From Methanosarcinales archaeon (lineage in GTDB: Archaea; Halobacteriota; Methanosarcinia; Methanosarcinales; Methanogasteraceae): DNA of 17,456 bases. The translations under genes and the position numbers were made by a program. The first letter of the stretch is position 1. Each line of letters begins with the position of its first letter. Location: NCBI GenBank assembly GCA_030672605.1, contig DAOVGE010000207.1, forward strand, positions 1 through 17,456. Reading direction: 5' to 3'. The notes beneath the pieces were generated by a model. The model ran no database searches. It was not told the origin of the DNA and saw nothing but the letters and a program-made list of their open reading frames with translations. Shown one piece after another: positions 1 to 6,903 of this stretch.

Positions 1-204
1 ATCGTTATGATGATATATGGTTTTTGTTTACCGTTGACAACAACTCTCAACACTTTATCTCCAACTCTTTGAAAAGCATACCACACATCACCCACGCCAC
101 TTTCAGTTCGTTCCGGATCACGTACAACATCAACAATGAACGCTCTATCAAACCTCCGTTCTTTAACACATATCTTCTACGTGTTTTGTGAATTCTACAT
201 CCAT
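1..204 (-). pseudogene. DUF4258-like small protein, frameshifted and cut by the window edge
   Basis: Reading the minus strand from ATG at 204 gives MDVEFTKHVEDM, then a stop two codons later. Skipping one base (T, complement of position 168) restores an open frame to the window edge: VKERRFDRAFIVDVVRDPE, then a stretch containing ERTESGVGDVW, GDKVLRVVVNG and PYIIIT. The joined text fits the DUF4258 pattern: FTKHxxxRMxER near the start, an EALxNPxRV-like helix, then two strands ending in VVTAY. The downstream frame has no ATG, GTG or TTG before its conserved part, so the two pieces belong together. DUF4258 proteins are small, toxin-like and often sit next to an antitoxin-like partner, which would lie off the left edge. 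The break may be a real inactivating insertion, a recoding site or an assembly error. The family call is from memory of the motif. Confidence 0.55.
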
Positions 205-393
205 AATTACCCAATCATACGGAAATACGACCGCAGAACGCTGTCAATGAGCGCCATCAATCGAGATGCTCTTTTTGTTGAGTTTGTACATAAATCTTTT
301 GTGATTGAATTCAGCGGATACCCTGAGTTTTGAGTCCGAACGCACCCAATGTTTATCGCCTCACAAGCAAACACAGAATCTCGGAATGAGACC
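205..393. other. AT-rich intergenic region upstream of the ATP-grasp gene
   Basis: This lies between the divergent DUF4258-like remnant and the ATP-grasp gene. The short open frames here have no recognisable protein character. A TACATAAA stretch near 287-294 could be a weak TATA element for the rightward gene, but it is about 100 bp from the chosen start, so this is uncertain. Confidence 0.35.
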
Positions 394-1548
394 ATGAAGA
401 TACTGATCATCGGATACAGCACCAGATACCTCGTCTGTGCGGCAAAGCACGCAGGATACACCGTCTATTCGCTGGATCACTTCGGAGATTCCGATCTTCT
501 GGGGTGCGCAGACCGATATGCGCGATTCGATGAGATTATGAGCGACGATGAACTGCTGGACTGTCTGGACCGCCTGAACTGGGATTTTGATGCAATCGTC
601 CTTGGCACAGGATTTGAATACGCCGATCTGAAGGGCTATCGTGTACTGAATAACCCTCCTGACATCATGAGATCGATCGGAAACAAGAGGTCGTTCGCAG
701 AAAATATGCGCACTCTCGGAGTCCCGCACCCGAAGATCTATGATATCGGGGACGATATCGAGTATCCGGTCATGGTAAAGCCGATTTACGGTGTCGGAGG
801 CGTGGAGAACAGACTCGCATACAGCAGGGCGGAGATAGGGGATCACGAAACCGAATCCGGAACATATCTGCTGATTCAGGAATATCTCGCTGGCGTTCCG
901 GCAAGCGTCTCAGTAATCTCCACGCGCGACCACGCGGTCGCAATCGCTGTAAACGAGCAACTGATCGGAACACCGTGGCTCACCACGCACAGATTCGCAT
1001 ACTGCGGAAACATAACGCCGCTTCAGAGCGACTATAACTGCGAGATGTGTGAAATCGCTACCCGGCTGATCCTGAAGCTGGGGCTCATCGGCTCAAACGG
1101 CGTCGATTTTCTGGTAACCAGGGACGGTCCCGTGGTAATTGAGGTGAATGCGCGGTTTCAGGGCACGCTCGACACAGTTGAGGCTGTTTCCGGGCTCAGC
1201 GTGTTTGGTGCGCATGTGAGGGCATTCAGAGGCGAGCTGCCAGAGATCGATTTGGAGTTGCTATCGAAAACGGAATATAGATCCGGGTTTGCAGGAAAGG
1301 CGATCGTCTTCGCTGATTCTGACATCACAATCGATGAGACGATCGTAAGGGGACTTGCGAAAGAGGAAGCGAGGAAGACAGAGGGGCTCAGAATTATGGA
1401 CATCCCACAACCCGGGTGCAAAATCTCCGCGGGCGATCCGATGACGACGCTCTTATGCACCGGGAGCAATCGGGACGCGGTGCTGCTCGGACTGAACGCT
1501 GCTTGCGGGCGGATCAGGGGGTTGATGCTGCCGCTGTCGCAGATCTGA
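394..1548 (+). CDS. ATP-grasp carboligase-like protein (COG2232 type)
   Basis: A 384-residue cytoplasmic ATP-grasp enzyme of unknown substrate. The N-terminus MKILIIGYSTRYL, followed by GYTVYSLDHFGDSDL at 21-35, matches the opening of COG2232 proteins (predicted carboligases related to biotin carboxylase). The ATP-grasp core shows K129 in VMVKP, a Gly-rich loop GVGGVEN at 133-139, the QEY hinge near 162-164 and the metal-binding E250-V-N-A-R254. A C-terminal biotin-carboxylase-like segment follows (DIPQPG, then GDP). I start at ATG 394 rather than the upstream in-frame ATG at 349, because homologs begin at MKxLxxGxSTR and the 15 extra residues look non-native. It stands alone, with about 880 bp of non-coding DNA downstream, so context does not reveal a pathway. 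Confidence 0.8.
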   Translation: MKILIIGYSTRYLVCAAKHAGYTVYSLDHFGDSDLLGCADRYARFDEIMSDDELLDCLDRLNWDFDAIVLGTGFEYADLKGYRVLNNPPDIMRSIGNKRSFAENMRTLGVPHPKIYDIGDDIEYPVMVKPIYGVGGVENRLAYSRAEIGDHETESGTYLLIQEYLAGVPASVSVISTRDHAVAIAVNEQLIGTPWLTTHRFAYCGNITPLQSDYNCEMCEIATRLILKLGLIGSNGVDFLVTRDGPVVIEVNARFQGTLDTVEAVSGLSVFGAHVRAFRGELPEIDLELLSKTEYRSGFAGKAIVFADSDITIDETIVRGLAKEEARKTEGLRIMDIPQPGCKISAGDPMTTLLCTGSNRDAVLLGLNAACGRIRGLMLPLSQI

Positions 1549-1600
1549 CAATCTTCGCGTCCAAGAAGAGTGGTATGCCTGATTCTGATGGATTCCGTGG

Positions 1601-1607
1601 TTTTTTT
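1601..1607 (+). terminator. Oligo-T terminator after the ATP-grasp gene
   Basis: A run of seven T follows the ATP-grasp stop by about 53 bp, after a GC-richer stretch. Archaeal RNA polymerase terminates on U tracts without needing a strong hairpin. No convincing stem was seen. Confidence 0.4.
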
Positions 1608-1668
1608 AAACGTAACTACGCACCCCCACCGCAAAATTTATTATTAATGAGATTATATTCCCCAGTAA

Positions 1669-1905
1669 TTATTGTAAATAAAACACTTCGTACGTGGTTA
1701 GTTGGAATGGCTCAGCGCATCGTGCCCACTTACTTATAAGCCAGTCCCGAAGATTGGCACGATCTAAAAACCTATTGATTGTCAAACTTTCCATTTTATC
1801 GTCTAATGTTTTTAGTTCTGTTGCATCCAACCACAAACCATGAAAATAACTGGTTCTGACGTTTTCTGTGGTCGAGAACAGTAGCCCGCCATCACGTTGT
1901 AGCAA
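1669..1905 (-). CDS. Hypothetical small protein, possibly ribbon-helix-helix-like
   Basis: A 78-residue open frame. Its middle resembles a ribbon-helix-helix DNA-binding fold: a strand-like GLWLDATELKTLDDKM, then a turn and helix, INRFLDRANLRDWLISK, where RHH proteins usually have INRSEFIRxALRDYL. The expected Ser after INR is Phe here. The first 16 or so residues and the last 15 do not fit the fold, and no clear ribosome site precedes the ATG. It could be a decayed transcription factor or antitoxin, or chance. It sits next to the repeat element at 1921-2272. Confidence 0.3.
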   Translation of the reverse strand: MLQRDGGLLFSTTENVRTSYFHGLWLDATELKTLDDKMESLTINRFLDRANLRDWLISKWARCAEPFQLTTYEVFYLQ

Positions 1906-1920
1906 TCGCGGGCGTCACTC

Positions 1921-2272
1921 CTTCGTCTTTGCGTCTCTGCGACTTTGCGACTTTGCGACTTTGTAACCGCGCATAATTAACCTGAACAAAATTAACTTCT
2001 TCGTGGACATATTCTGCGACTCCAAAAAACCCCCACTCTGTGTTCCTCTGTGCTCTCTGTGGTTTTATTTCTCATAATATATTCTCTAGATGATCTCATA
2101 GATTGAACCACAGAGAACACAGAGTGCACAGAGATTGCGAATTTTGTGGTGAAACGGGTTGATAGGAAGTAGTTTCGAGAGATATTGCCTTAAATGTACC
2201 AGTTATTCGTGCGCGGTTACTTTGCGTTAAATCAAAGGAACGCAAAGACGCGAGGACGCAAGGGCGCAAAGG
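1921..2272. repeat. Nested inverted repeat built from CTTTGCG and CTCTGTG units
   Basis: Outer arms: 1921-1963 carries CTTTGCG-type units (TCTTTGCG, then three GACTTTG), and 2233-2272 carries the complementary type (ACGCAAAG, GACGCAAG, GGCGCAAAGG). Inner arms: 2034-2063 reads CACTCTGTG, TTCCTCTGTG, CTCTCTGTGG, and 2106-2133 is its near reverse complement (AACCACAGAG, AACACAGAG, TGCACAGAG). A 42-nt AT-rich loop separates the inner arms. The arrangement is left-outer, left-inner, loop, right-inner, right-outer, so the whole 350 bp can fold back on itself. I recall similar heptamer-rich intergenic sequences in many unrelated prokaryotic genomes, but could not check. Confidence 0.8.
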
Positions 2273-2413
2273 TTGGAAACCACAGAATCCATCAGATTTT
2301 AGAGATGCTGGGCGTTGGCAGTCCGAATGAACTCCCACAAAACCCGCCTGGATCCAAATGCAAAGTCCGTAATGTTCTTACAGTCTGTGAAGATGGGGAG
2401 TCGGTAATAGGTA

Positions 2414-2430
2414 TTGAATAGTATATTCAA
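2414..2430. promoter_or_regulatory. Perfect palindrome before the radical SAM gene
   Basis: TTGAATA at 2414-2420 and TATTCAA at 2424-2430 are exact reverse complements around a 3-bp GTA spacer, ending 2 bp before the ATG at 2433. No Shine-Dalgarno sequence is visible. A repressor here would overlap the transcription start or the 5' end of the transcript, so an operator is plausible. A short RNA hairpin is the alternative. Confidence 0.45.
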
Positions 2431-2432
2431 CA

Positions 2433-3176
2433 ATGGCAAAGAACATAATTCCGATCTCGACTGTGGACTGGTACGGGCGAGCTGCAACCGTTGTCTTCCT
2501 GATGGGCTGCCCGTTCCGGTGTCAGTACTGCCAGAACCATGCGCTGCTTGCGATGGGGAAACTGACCGCCGAACCGGCAGATGTCGAAGAGATCAAGTCG
2601 GAGATCGAAAAAACATCTTTACTCGTCAGTGCTGTCGTTTTTACCGGAGGTGAGGCGTTTCGACAGTTCGATGCGCTCCGAAACCTTGCCGGATTTGTGC
2701 ATGGCAAGGGTCTCCTCGTCGGTGTTGAGACGAATGGGTATTACACCGACCGGATCAGGCAGATGATTGACGAGCGACTCGTTGATCTGATATGTATGGA
2801 TGTGAAGGCGCCGCTGGAGCCGGATGATGCTCCATATCTCAGAATCTGCGGAATCGATGCTGCCAGCCATGTTTCGGACTCGTTGCGGCTGGCTGAACTG
2901 TGCAGGGAAAAGAAAATCGATTTTGAGGTCCGAACAACGGTGTTTCCGGATTTCATCGGATCGCCGCAGGAGATACGATCGATTGCAACGTCGATTCGCG
3001 ATCTGGCAGGGGATGTGCGGTACGTGATCCAGCAGGGCATGCCAGAGCACGCGTGGAAGAAGATATCGCCGCGACCGTTCACGCGGGATGAGTTAATCTT
3101 GCTTGCAGGGAATGCGACTCCGGTCCTGTCGGACGTTCGGATCAGAACAAAGGAGTTCGGCGAGGAGCGCGTGTGA
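2433..3176 (+). CDS. Radical SAM activating enzyme, NrdG2 type (anaerobic ribonucleotide reductase activase-like)
   Basis: A 247-residue radical SAM protein. The Fe-S cluster motif CPFRCQYC gives C26, C30 and C33 (CX3CX2C), and FTGGE near residues 69-73 is the SAM-binding GGE motif. The length and the opening (PISTVDWYGRAATVVFLMGC) match the NrdG2 family (TIGR02495), whose members are annotated as activators that install a glycyl radical on class III anaerobic ribonucleotide reductase. No reductase gene is in this window, so the partner is remote and another glycyl-radical enzyme is possible. ATG 2433 is chosen because homologs begin a few residues before the IPISTVDW segment. It ends 44 bp from the convergent aconitase X gene. 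Confidence 0.85.
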   Translation: MAKNIIPISTVDWYGRAATVVFLMGCPFRCQYCQNHALLAMGKLTAEPADVEEIKSEIEKTSLLVSAVVFTGGEAFRQFDALRNLAGFVHGKGLLVGVETNGYYTDRIRQMIDERLVDLICMDVKAPLEPDDAPYLRICGIDAASHVSDSLRLAELCREKKIDFEVRTTVFPDFIGSPQEIRSIATSIRDLAGDVRYVIQQGMPEHAWKKISPRPFTRDELILLAGNATPVLSDVRIRTKEFGEERV

Positions 3177-3220
3177 CCCGCCCCCTGTTGATATGACTTA
3201 TTCCAATGACAAGTAACTGC

Positions 3221-4423
3221 TCAGCTCCCCACTGCCGCGTTCACGCAATCCTCAAGACTCCCGAGCACAGCATCCGCCCCGCACATCTGCGGCACATACG
3301 CAAGCGCTTTTCCGGATGAGACCATCATGCAGCCGTACCGTTCGCACACGGGTGTTACAACCATGCACGTGTCGCAGACAACCTTTGCGCCGCTCGACTC
3401 AATTCCCAGAACGAGGTCGGGGTGCCGGTCTCGAATCGCTCCGGATGTGAAGACCCACATCTCGGTTGTCACGGTCTTATCCGTGAGCAGATCCCGCAGT
3501 TTCGCAAGTTCGCGGGGGGAGCAGTGCGGGCAGCCGATTGTGATTAAGTCAGGTTCGCACTGATTCTCCAGGTACACCTCCTCAATCTCGCGATGTTCGA
3601 TTGTAATATTCTCACTGATGTTGCTTGCGTCCGGTTGCGATGTGAGTGGTGCGGACGACGCGCGCAACACGGGCGGCGCAGGCGGCATGCCCTTAACATA
3701 ATGCAGCGCGACAGCGCCTGATGCCGCCATCGCCGCTCCGAGAGCCTTTCGCTCGTCGTTCGATGGGGTTGATTCGAGCGAGAAGATCGGAATTCCCGAC
3801 TTTGCGATCGCACCTGCGATGTAGCCGAGCGCACCGTAATCAGATCCGCTGAGACTCCCCTCGACACGGATTGCGATCGTGGGAATGCGGTTCTCGTCGA
3901 GATGGTAGCCGTAGTTCGGGGTCTTCCCGACAATCGCCGCAGCAAGTGCGGAGGGTCCCCCTTCCCTGTTTGTCCGCGCTCCTATGACTGAATTCGCATA
4001 AGCCACCGCGGACGACTCGCTCCATGCAAGATGGTCGCCGGAACTGGCAAGATCGCTCGTTATATCATAAGGCGTGCATGTACACCATGTGCTGATGCCC
4101 AGTTTCTCGTAAGCCCGGATTACCGCCTCCTGTTTTGCAGCAAACTCCTCAGATATCCCGAGTTCTCGCCAGCGCACGCGATCCATGCCAGCAGGGTTCA
4201 GTATCGATTGCACCCTGACAGTCCCGTTGAGATCGGAGATCCATTCGAGTCCGGGGTCACCAATGTTTTTGTAGGACACTCCGGCAATCTGGGTGCTTCT
4301 TATTGGTATCAACTGATCCGCATCGTAGATATCGCCGAGCGCAGCAAGTATCTCCATCGCCTTCTGCATGGCATAGCCGTGCTCACCGGTAAGAGCGAGT
4401 TCTTCAGAGGATGTGAGGTGCAT
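3221..4423 (-). CDS. Phosphomevalonate dehydratase large subunit (aconitase X family)
   Basis: A 400-residue protein of the aconitase X catalytic (DUF521) family. In archaea the large subunit, with a small DUF126 subunit, dehydrates mevalonate 5-phosphate in the modified mevalonate pathway to isoprenoid lipids. Visible marks are MHLTSSEELALTGEHGYAMQ at the start, Cys pairs in WCTCTPYD and GCPHCSPREL, and clustered Cys in VVCDTCMVV and the C-terminal KALAYVPQMCG, likely iron-sulfur ligands and active site. The open frame extends 27 codons upstream, but family members begin at the MxLT segment, so I use ATG 4423. A TATA-like TTTATC lies near 4455-4460. The small subunit is not in the window. 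A bacterial-type hydroxyproline or other AcnX role is less likely in this lineage. Confidence 0.85.
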   Translation of the reverse strand: MHLTSSEELALTGEHGYAMQKAMEILAALGDIYDADQLIPIRSTQIAGVSYKNIGDPGLEWISDLNGTVRVQSILNPAGMDRVRWRELGISEEFAAKQEAVIRAYEKLGISTWCTCTPYDITSDLASSGDHLAWSESSAVAYANSVIGARTNREGGPSALAAAIVGKTPNYGYHLDENRIPTIAIRVEGSLSGSDYGALGYIAGAIAKSGIPIFSLESTPSNDERKALGAAMAASGAVALHYVKGMPPAPPVLRASSAPLTSQPDASNISENITIEHREIEEVYLENQCEPDLITIGCPHCSPRELAKLRDLLTDKTVTTEMWVFTSGAIRDRHPDLVLGIESSGAKVVCDTCMVVTPVCERYGCMMVSSGKALAYVPQMCGADAVLGSLEDCVNAAVGS

Positions 4424-4453
4424 GATGAATTGTTGGTCCGGATGCACAAAAAC

Positions 4454-4461
4454 ATTTATCT
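4454..4461 (-). promoter_or_regulatory. TATA box of the aconitase X gene
   Basis: On the minus strand, AGATAAAT lies about 34 bp before the ATG at 4423. That would put transcription start a few bases upstream of the start codon, typical of near-leaderless archaeal mRNAs. No Shine-Dalgarno sequence is evident. Confidence 0.4.
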
Positions 4462-4740
4462 GAGATGGATTATGCTGCGGAAGACGAGATACGGCATTGA
4501 GCATGTTTCGGATGCAGTGCTTGCTCTACAGATGGCTGCTAACAACACCGATACCGATTTTGCATCAGATGTGAACTCAGATGGGCACTGTCTGGAAATC
4601 CAGTGATTTCCGTAATGGTCAGTTGGATATACAACAATGCGAAGGCTCTTCGCTATTCCGTGTGGGTAGTCTGAAACCAAGGTGACCCAACCGGGAGGAA
4701 TCGTGGTGATGAAATCATGTATTATTCTTTATAGATAATT

Positions 4741-4850
4741 AACCACAGAGGGCACAGAGGAACACAGAGTTTTTTATTGACTATTACTCGCAAATCCCAT
4801 TTTAAAATAGGTTACATCTCTCTGTGACTCTCTGTGTCCTCTGTGGTTTT
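4741..4850. repeat. CACAGAG-type inverted repeat, second copy
   Basis: The left arm 4741-4769 (AACCACAGAGG, GCACAGAGG, AACACAGAG) and the right arm 4818-4849 (CTCTCTGTG, ACTCTCTGTG, TCCTCTGTGG, TTTTA) are near reverse complements separated by 48 nt. The same sequence family forms the inner arms of the element at 1921-2272. Confidence 0.8.
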
Positions 4851-4945
4851 ATTCTCCATGTTTTATTCCGGGATAGCTCTTCTGCACCGATGCCCCATTT
4901 AGCAGAATGGGTGCTCGTGTTACCCATACAAAACAGCGAAGAACC

Positions 4946-4997
4946 TGCAAACATGTCGCCAATATTACTCTGCCATCTTCTTGTGTCAATCTCGTGG
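4946..4997 (+). repeat. Dispersed repeat copy A
   Basis: TGCAAACATGTCGCCAATAT followed by CCATCTTCTTGTGTCAATC and TCGTGG. The same blocks in the same order recur at 17193-17250 with a few substitutions and an insertion of several bases between them. Confidence 0.65.
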
Positions 4998-5049
4998 TTT
5001 TTTCGCCTCAGCTAAACACATACGTTAAAAGTAGCATAATAACCCACAC

Positions 5050-6102
5050 TCATCCGGCTATCGTAAGATCAAGATTGTGCGCAGAGCCGTGACACTCCCC
5101 GCACCCGGTTCCATCGGTTCCGTGAGATGGCTCAAGGGTATGGCAGCCGCCCTCATCGCAGCTCAGTATCGTTTCGTGGTCTGGATGGCAATTCACACAC
5201 TCAATATACCTGTGCTCACTATCGCTTTCAAACATCGTGTTGAACGGTTCTGCATGACAGTCCACGCAGACAACTGAGAGCGTATCCGGCGAGTACATAA
5301 TATCGGTTGGCACATGCCCGATTCTGTGGCAGTTATTGCAGTCACGCATGCTCATCCTGGTGTTGTGCCCGGCATGGCAGTCGATGCAGAGCATGGTTAC
5401 GGCGTGCTCCGGATGGCACATGTCGCATGCAATGTCGGCGTGCCTCGTATGCTCTCTTACAAACGTCTGCTCGATTACTGAACTGTGACACCGGGTGCAC
5501 TGGCTGTTGTCGTGATCATCGAATTCAATCGACTCGGGTTTATGCGGGTCATGGCAGTTTGCGCAGTCGAGCGCGTCAGCGCCGTGCACCAGTCCGTGAC
5601 AGTCGCTGCATGGGGGCAGGTAACCGTGCTGGATGTGGCAGTGATCGCATTCGAACGCCGAGTGCATGCCCCCGCTCTCTTCGATGCCCTCGTACTGCGG
5701 AACGTGGCAGGAGCGGCACCTGCTACTGTTTAGATTGGAATTGTTGATCCGCTCCACCGGCGCATGCGGGTTCGGGTGGCAGCTTGCGCAGCTGTGTACG
5801 GTTGCGCCGTGGGTCTCGGGGTGGCAGTCCCGGCAGTCCGGCAGATACCCGTGCTGTACGTGGCAGAAGGTGCAGTTCAGAGGCGCATGCATTCCACGTC
5901 CGTTCGCAAGCGCGTCGCATTGCGGTGCGTGACAGTCCACACATTCCGCGTTCTGTAATTGCTGATATGCGCGACCCTGGGTGACAGGAGGTCCCTCTTC
6001 CTGCACAGGTCCGGTCCGGTCCGTACATCCGCTTGCAAGCACACACAGGAGTACCCCGATGATTATAATCGTCCCTGTTATGTGCTCTCGCTTTGCTGTC
6101 AT
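5050..6102 (-). CDS. 16-heme c-type cytochrome, predicted lipoprotein
   Basis: A 350-residue exported multiheme cytochrome. It has an N-terminal hydrophobic signal (TIIIIGVLLCVLASGC) with a likely lipidated C26. Fifteen CXXCH motifs start at residues 54, 77, 90, 105, 129, 152, 165, 180, 202, 226, 239, 255, 279, 302 and 334, plus one CX4CH at 315. They fall into four repeated four-heme modules with near-constant spacing (about 23, 13 and 15 residues). Modules 1 and 2 are clearly homologous: GMHAPLNCTFCHVQHGYLP against GMHSAFECDHCHIQHGYLP. Such proteins carry electrons on the outer face of the membrane or beyond it; in anaerobic methane- or alkane-oxidising archaea they serve extracellular electron transfer, but the partner here is unknown. 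GGAG seven bases before the ATG supports the start. No large membrane anchor is present. Confidence 0.9.
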   Translation of the reverse strand: MTAKREHITGTIIIIGVLLCVLASGCTDRTGPVQEEGPPVTQGRAYQQLQNAECVDCHAPQCDALANGRGMHAPLNCTFCHVQHGYLPDCRDCHPETHGATVHSCASCHPNPHAPVERINNSNLNSSRCRSCHVPQYEGIEESGGMHSAFECDHCHIQHGYLPPCSDCHGLVHGADALDCANCHDPHKPESIEFDDHDNSQCTRCHSSVIEQTFVREHTRHADIACDMCHPEHAVTMLCIDCHAGHNTRMSMRDCNNCHRIGHVPTDIMYSPDTLSVVCVDCHAEPFNTMFESDSEHRYIECVNCHPDHETILSCDEGGCHTLEPSHGTDGTGCGECHGSAHNLDLTIAG

Positions 6103-6220
6103 GAATGTCTCCGGATGTGATTGTGCTCGCGATATGGTTCGTTTATTACTATTATGTCTGTTGTCATTTTAATCCATTGCCGCCGGAGATTGCACCATAC
6201 TGAACTGACGACTGAAGAAG

Positions 6221-6228
6221 TTTTATGT
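6221..6228 (+). promoter_or_regulatory. TATA box of signal peptidase 1
   Basis: TTTTATGT is centred about 29 bp before the ATG at 6254, the usual archaeal TATA-to-start distance, so the mRNA is probably leaderless. No Shine-Dalgarno sequence is visible. Confidence 0.5.
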
Positions 6229-6240
6229 ACCATGTGGTAC
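6227..6240. promoter_or_regulatory. Perfect palindrome between TATA box and start of signal peptidase 1
   Basis: GTACCA and TGGTAC are exact reverse complements around a TG spacer. The site overlaps the end of the TATA-like box and ends 13 bp before the ATG. That is where a repressor would block polymerase recruitment, so an operator is plausible. It also lies in the region divergent to the cytochrome gene. Confidence 0.4.
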
Positions 6241-6253
6241 TGCTTTTATACTT

Positions 6254-6862
6254 ATGGCTGAACTTTTCGATCAGGTGAAAGAATTTTACCGGAGCGATAA
6301 TCCGTGGGCAGAGGTTCTGCGTGACATTCTGGCAGTTGCGAAGATTCTCATCGTGTTTGCGATCATATCCCAGCTTGTATTTGGGATGTGGACACCGATG
6401 CGGGCGATTGAGTCTGGCAGCATGGAACCGCACATGAAGGTTGGGGATATCGTCTTTATACAGGACATCTCCCGCACCAGCATTGTCACGCATCAGGATG
6501 GTGCGGCTGATGACTACAAATCGTTCGGTGAGTTCGGCAACGTGATCCTGTACCGGAAATACGGACGTAATGACGAGACCCCGATCATCCACCGTGCGAT
6601 GTACTACGTGGAGTCGGGTGAACTGATGTGGGAGAGGGGTCCGCCTGCGCCGCATGCCGGATACATCACACAAGGGGACAATAATACGTACAACGATCAA
6701 TACTGCGGCGTCTGCAGAGAACCGATACGCGAGGAATGGGTGATTGGTGTGTCACGTTTCCGTGTGCCTTATGCGGGGTATGTGCGTCTCGCGTTTTCAG
6801 AGATAATCAAAAAGTTCAAAGGGGAGCCGCCCAACTCAGGATCAGGAAACGAGCATCCTTAG
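6254..6862 (+). CDS. Signal peptidase I, archaeal/ER type (S26B), copy 1
   Basis: A 202-residue membrane protease that cleaves signal peptides from exported proteins. One N-terminal membrane segment (about 25-45) leads into the catalytic Ser56 in IESGSMEP. His113 in TPIIHRAMYY takes the place of the bacterial general-base Lys, as in Sec11-like enzymes, and Asp142 in ITQGDNN completes the site. The C-terminal segment EEWVIGVSRFRVP is typical of the family. An extra CGVC pair lies at about 151-154. The last ~40 residues are amphipathic and charged, without an obvious second membrane span. It is 42 bp from a close paralogue and divergent from the multiheme cytochrome. Confidence 0.9.
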   Translation: MAELFDQVKEFYRSDNPWAEVLRDILAVAKILIVFAIISQLVFGMWTPMRAIESGSMEPHMKVGDIVFIQDISRTSIVTHQDGAADDYKSFGEFGNVILYRKYGRNDETPIIHRAMYYVESGELMWERGPPAPHAGYITQGDNNTYNDQYCGVCREPIREEWVIGVSRFRVPYAGYVRLAFSEIIKKFKGEPPNSGSGNEHP

Positions 6863-6876
6863 CGTTGGTGTTGGTG

Positions 6877-6884
6877 TTTTAATT
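6877..6884 (+). promoter_or_regulatory. TATA box of signal peptidase 2
   Basis: TTTTAATT is centred about 24 bp before the ATG at 6904, in the 41-bp gap between the two peptidase genes. This suggests that copy 2 has its own near-leaderless promoter in addition to any read-through. Confidence 0.35.
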
Positions 6885-6903
6885 CCCGTAACATCTTGAT
6901 CTC

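Larger units (their letters stand above)
1549..2432. other. Long non-coding stretch holding a repeat element
   Basis: Apart from the weak RHH-like frame, this stretch holds no gene I can support. Its main content is the nested inverted repeat at 1921-2272. The rest is AT-rich DNA (about 1630-1900) and a moderately GC-rich leader region (2273-2413) without recognisable coding signal. It ends with a palindrome at 2414-2430 next to the radical SAM gene start. Confidence 0.6.
4424..5049. other. Intergenic region with inverted repeats
   Basis: No gene is supported here. It contains the aconitase X promoter, a perfect hairpin at 4594-4611 (GGAAATC and GATTTCC around CAGT), the CACAGAG inverted repeat at 4741-4850, and one copy of a dispersed repeat at 4946-4997. 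A 74-codon minus-strand frame at 4456-4680 has no recognisable features. Confidence 0.55.

Noticed and set aside
1921..2272. CRISPR array
   Set aside because: Repeat units are only 7-10 bp, without regular spacers, and the two halves are in opposite orientation.
4031..4606. A 191-codon plus-strand frame
   Set aside because: It is antisense to the start of the aconitase X gene and its promoter region, without protein features.
4594..4611. Perfect hairpin GGAAATC/GATTTCC as a terminator
   Set aside because: No T-tract follows on either strand and no gene ends nearby, so a terminator role is not supported.
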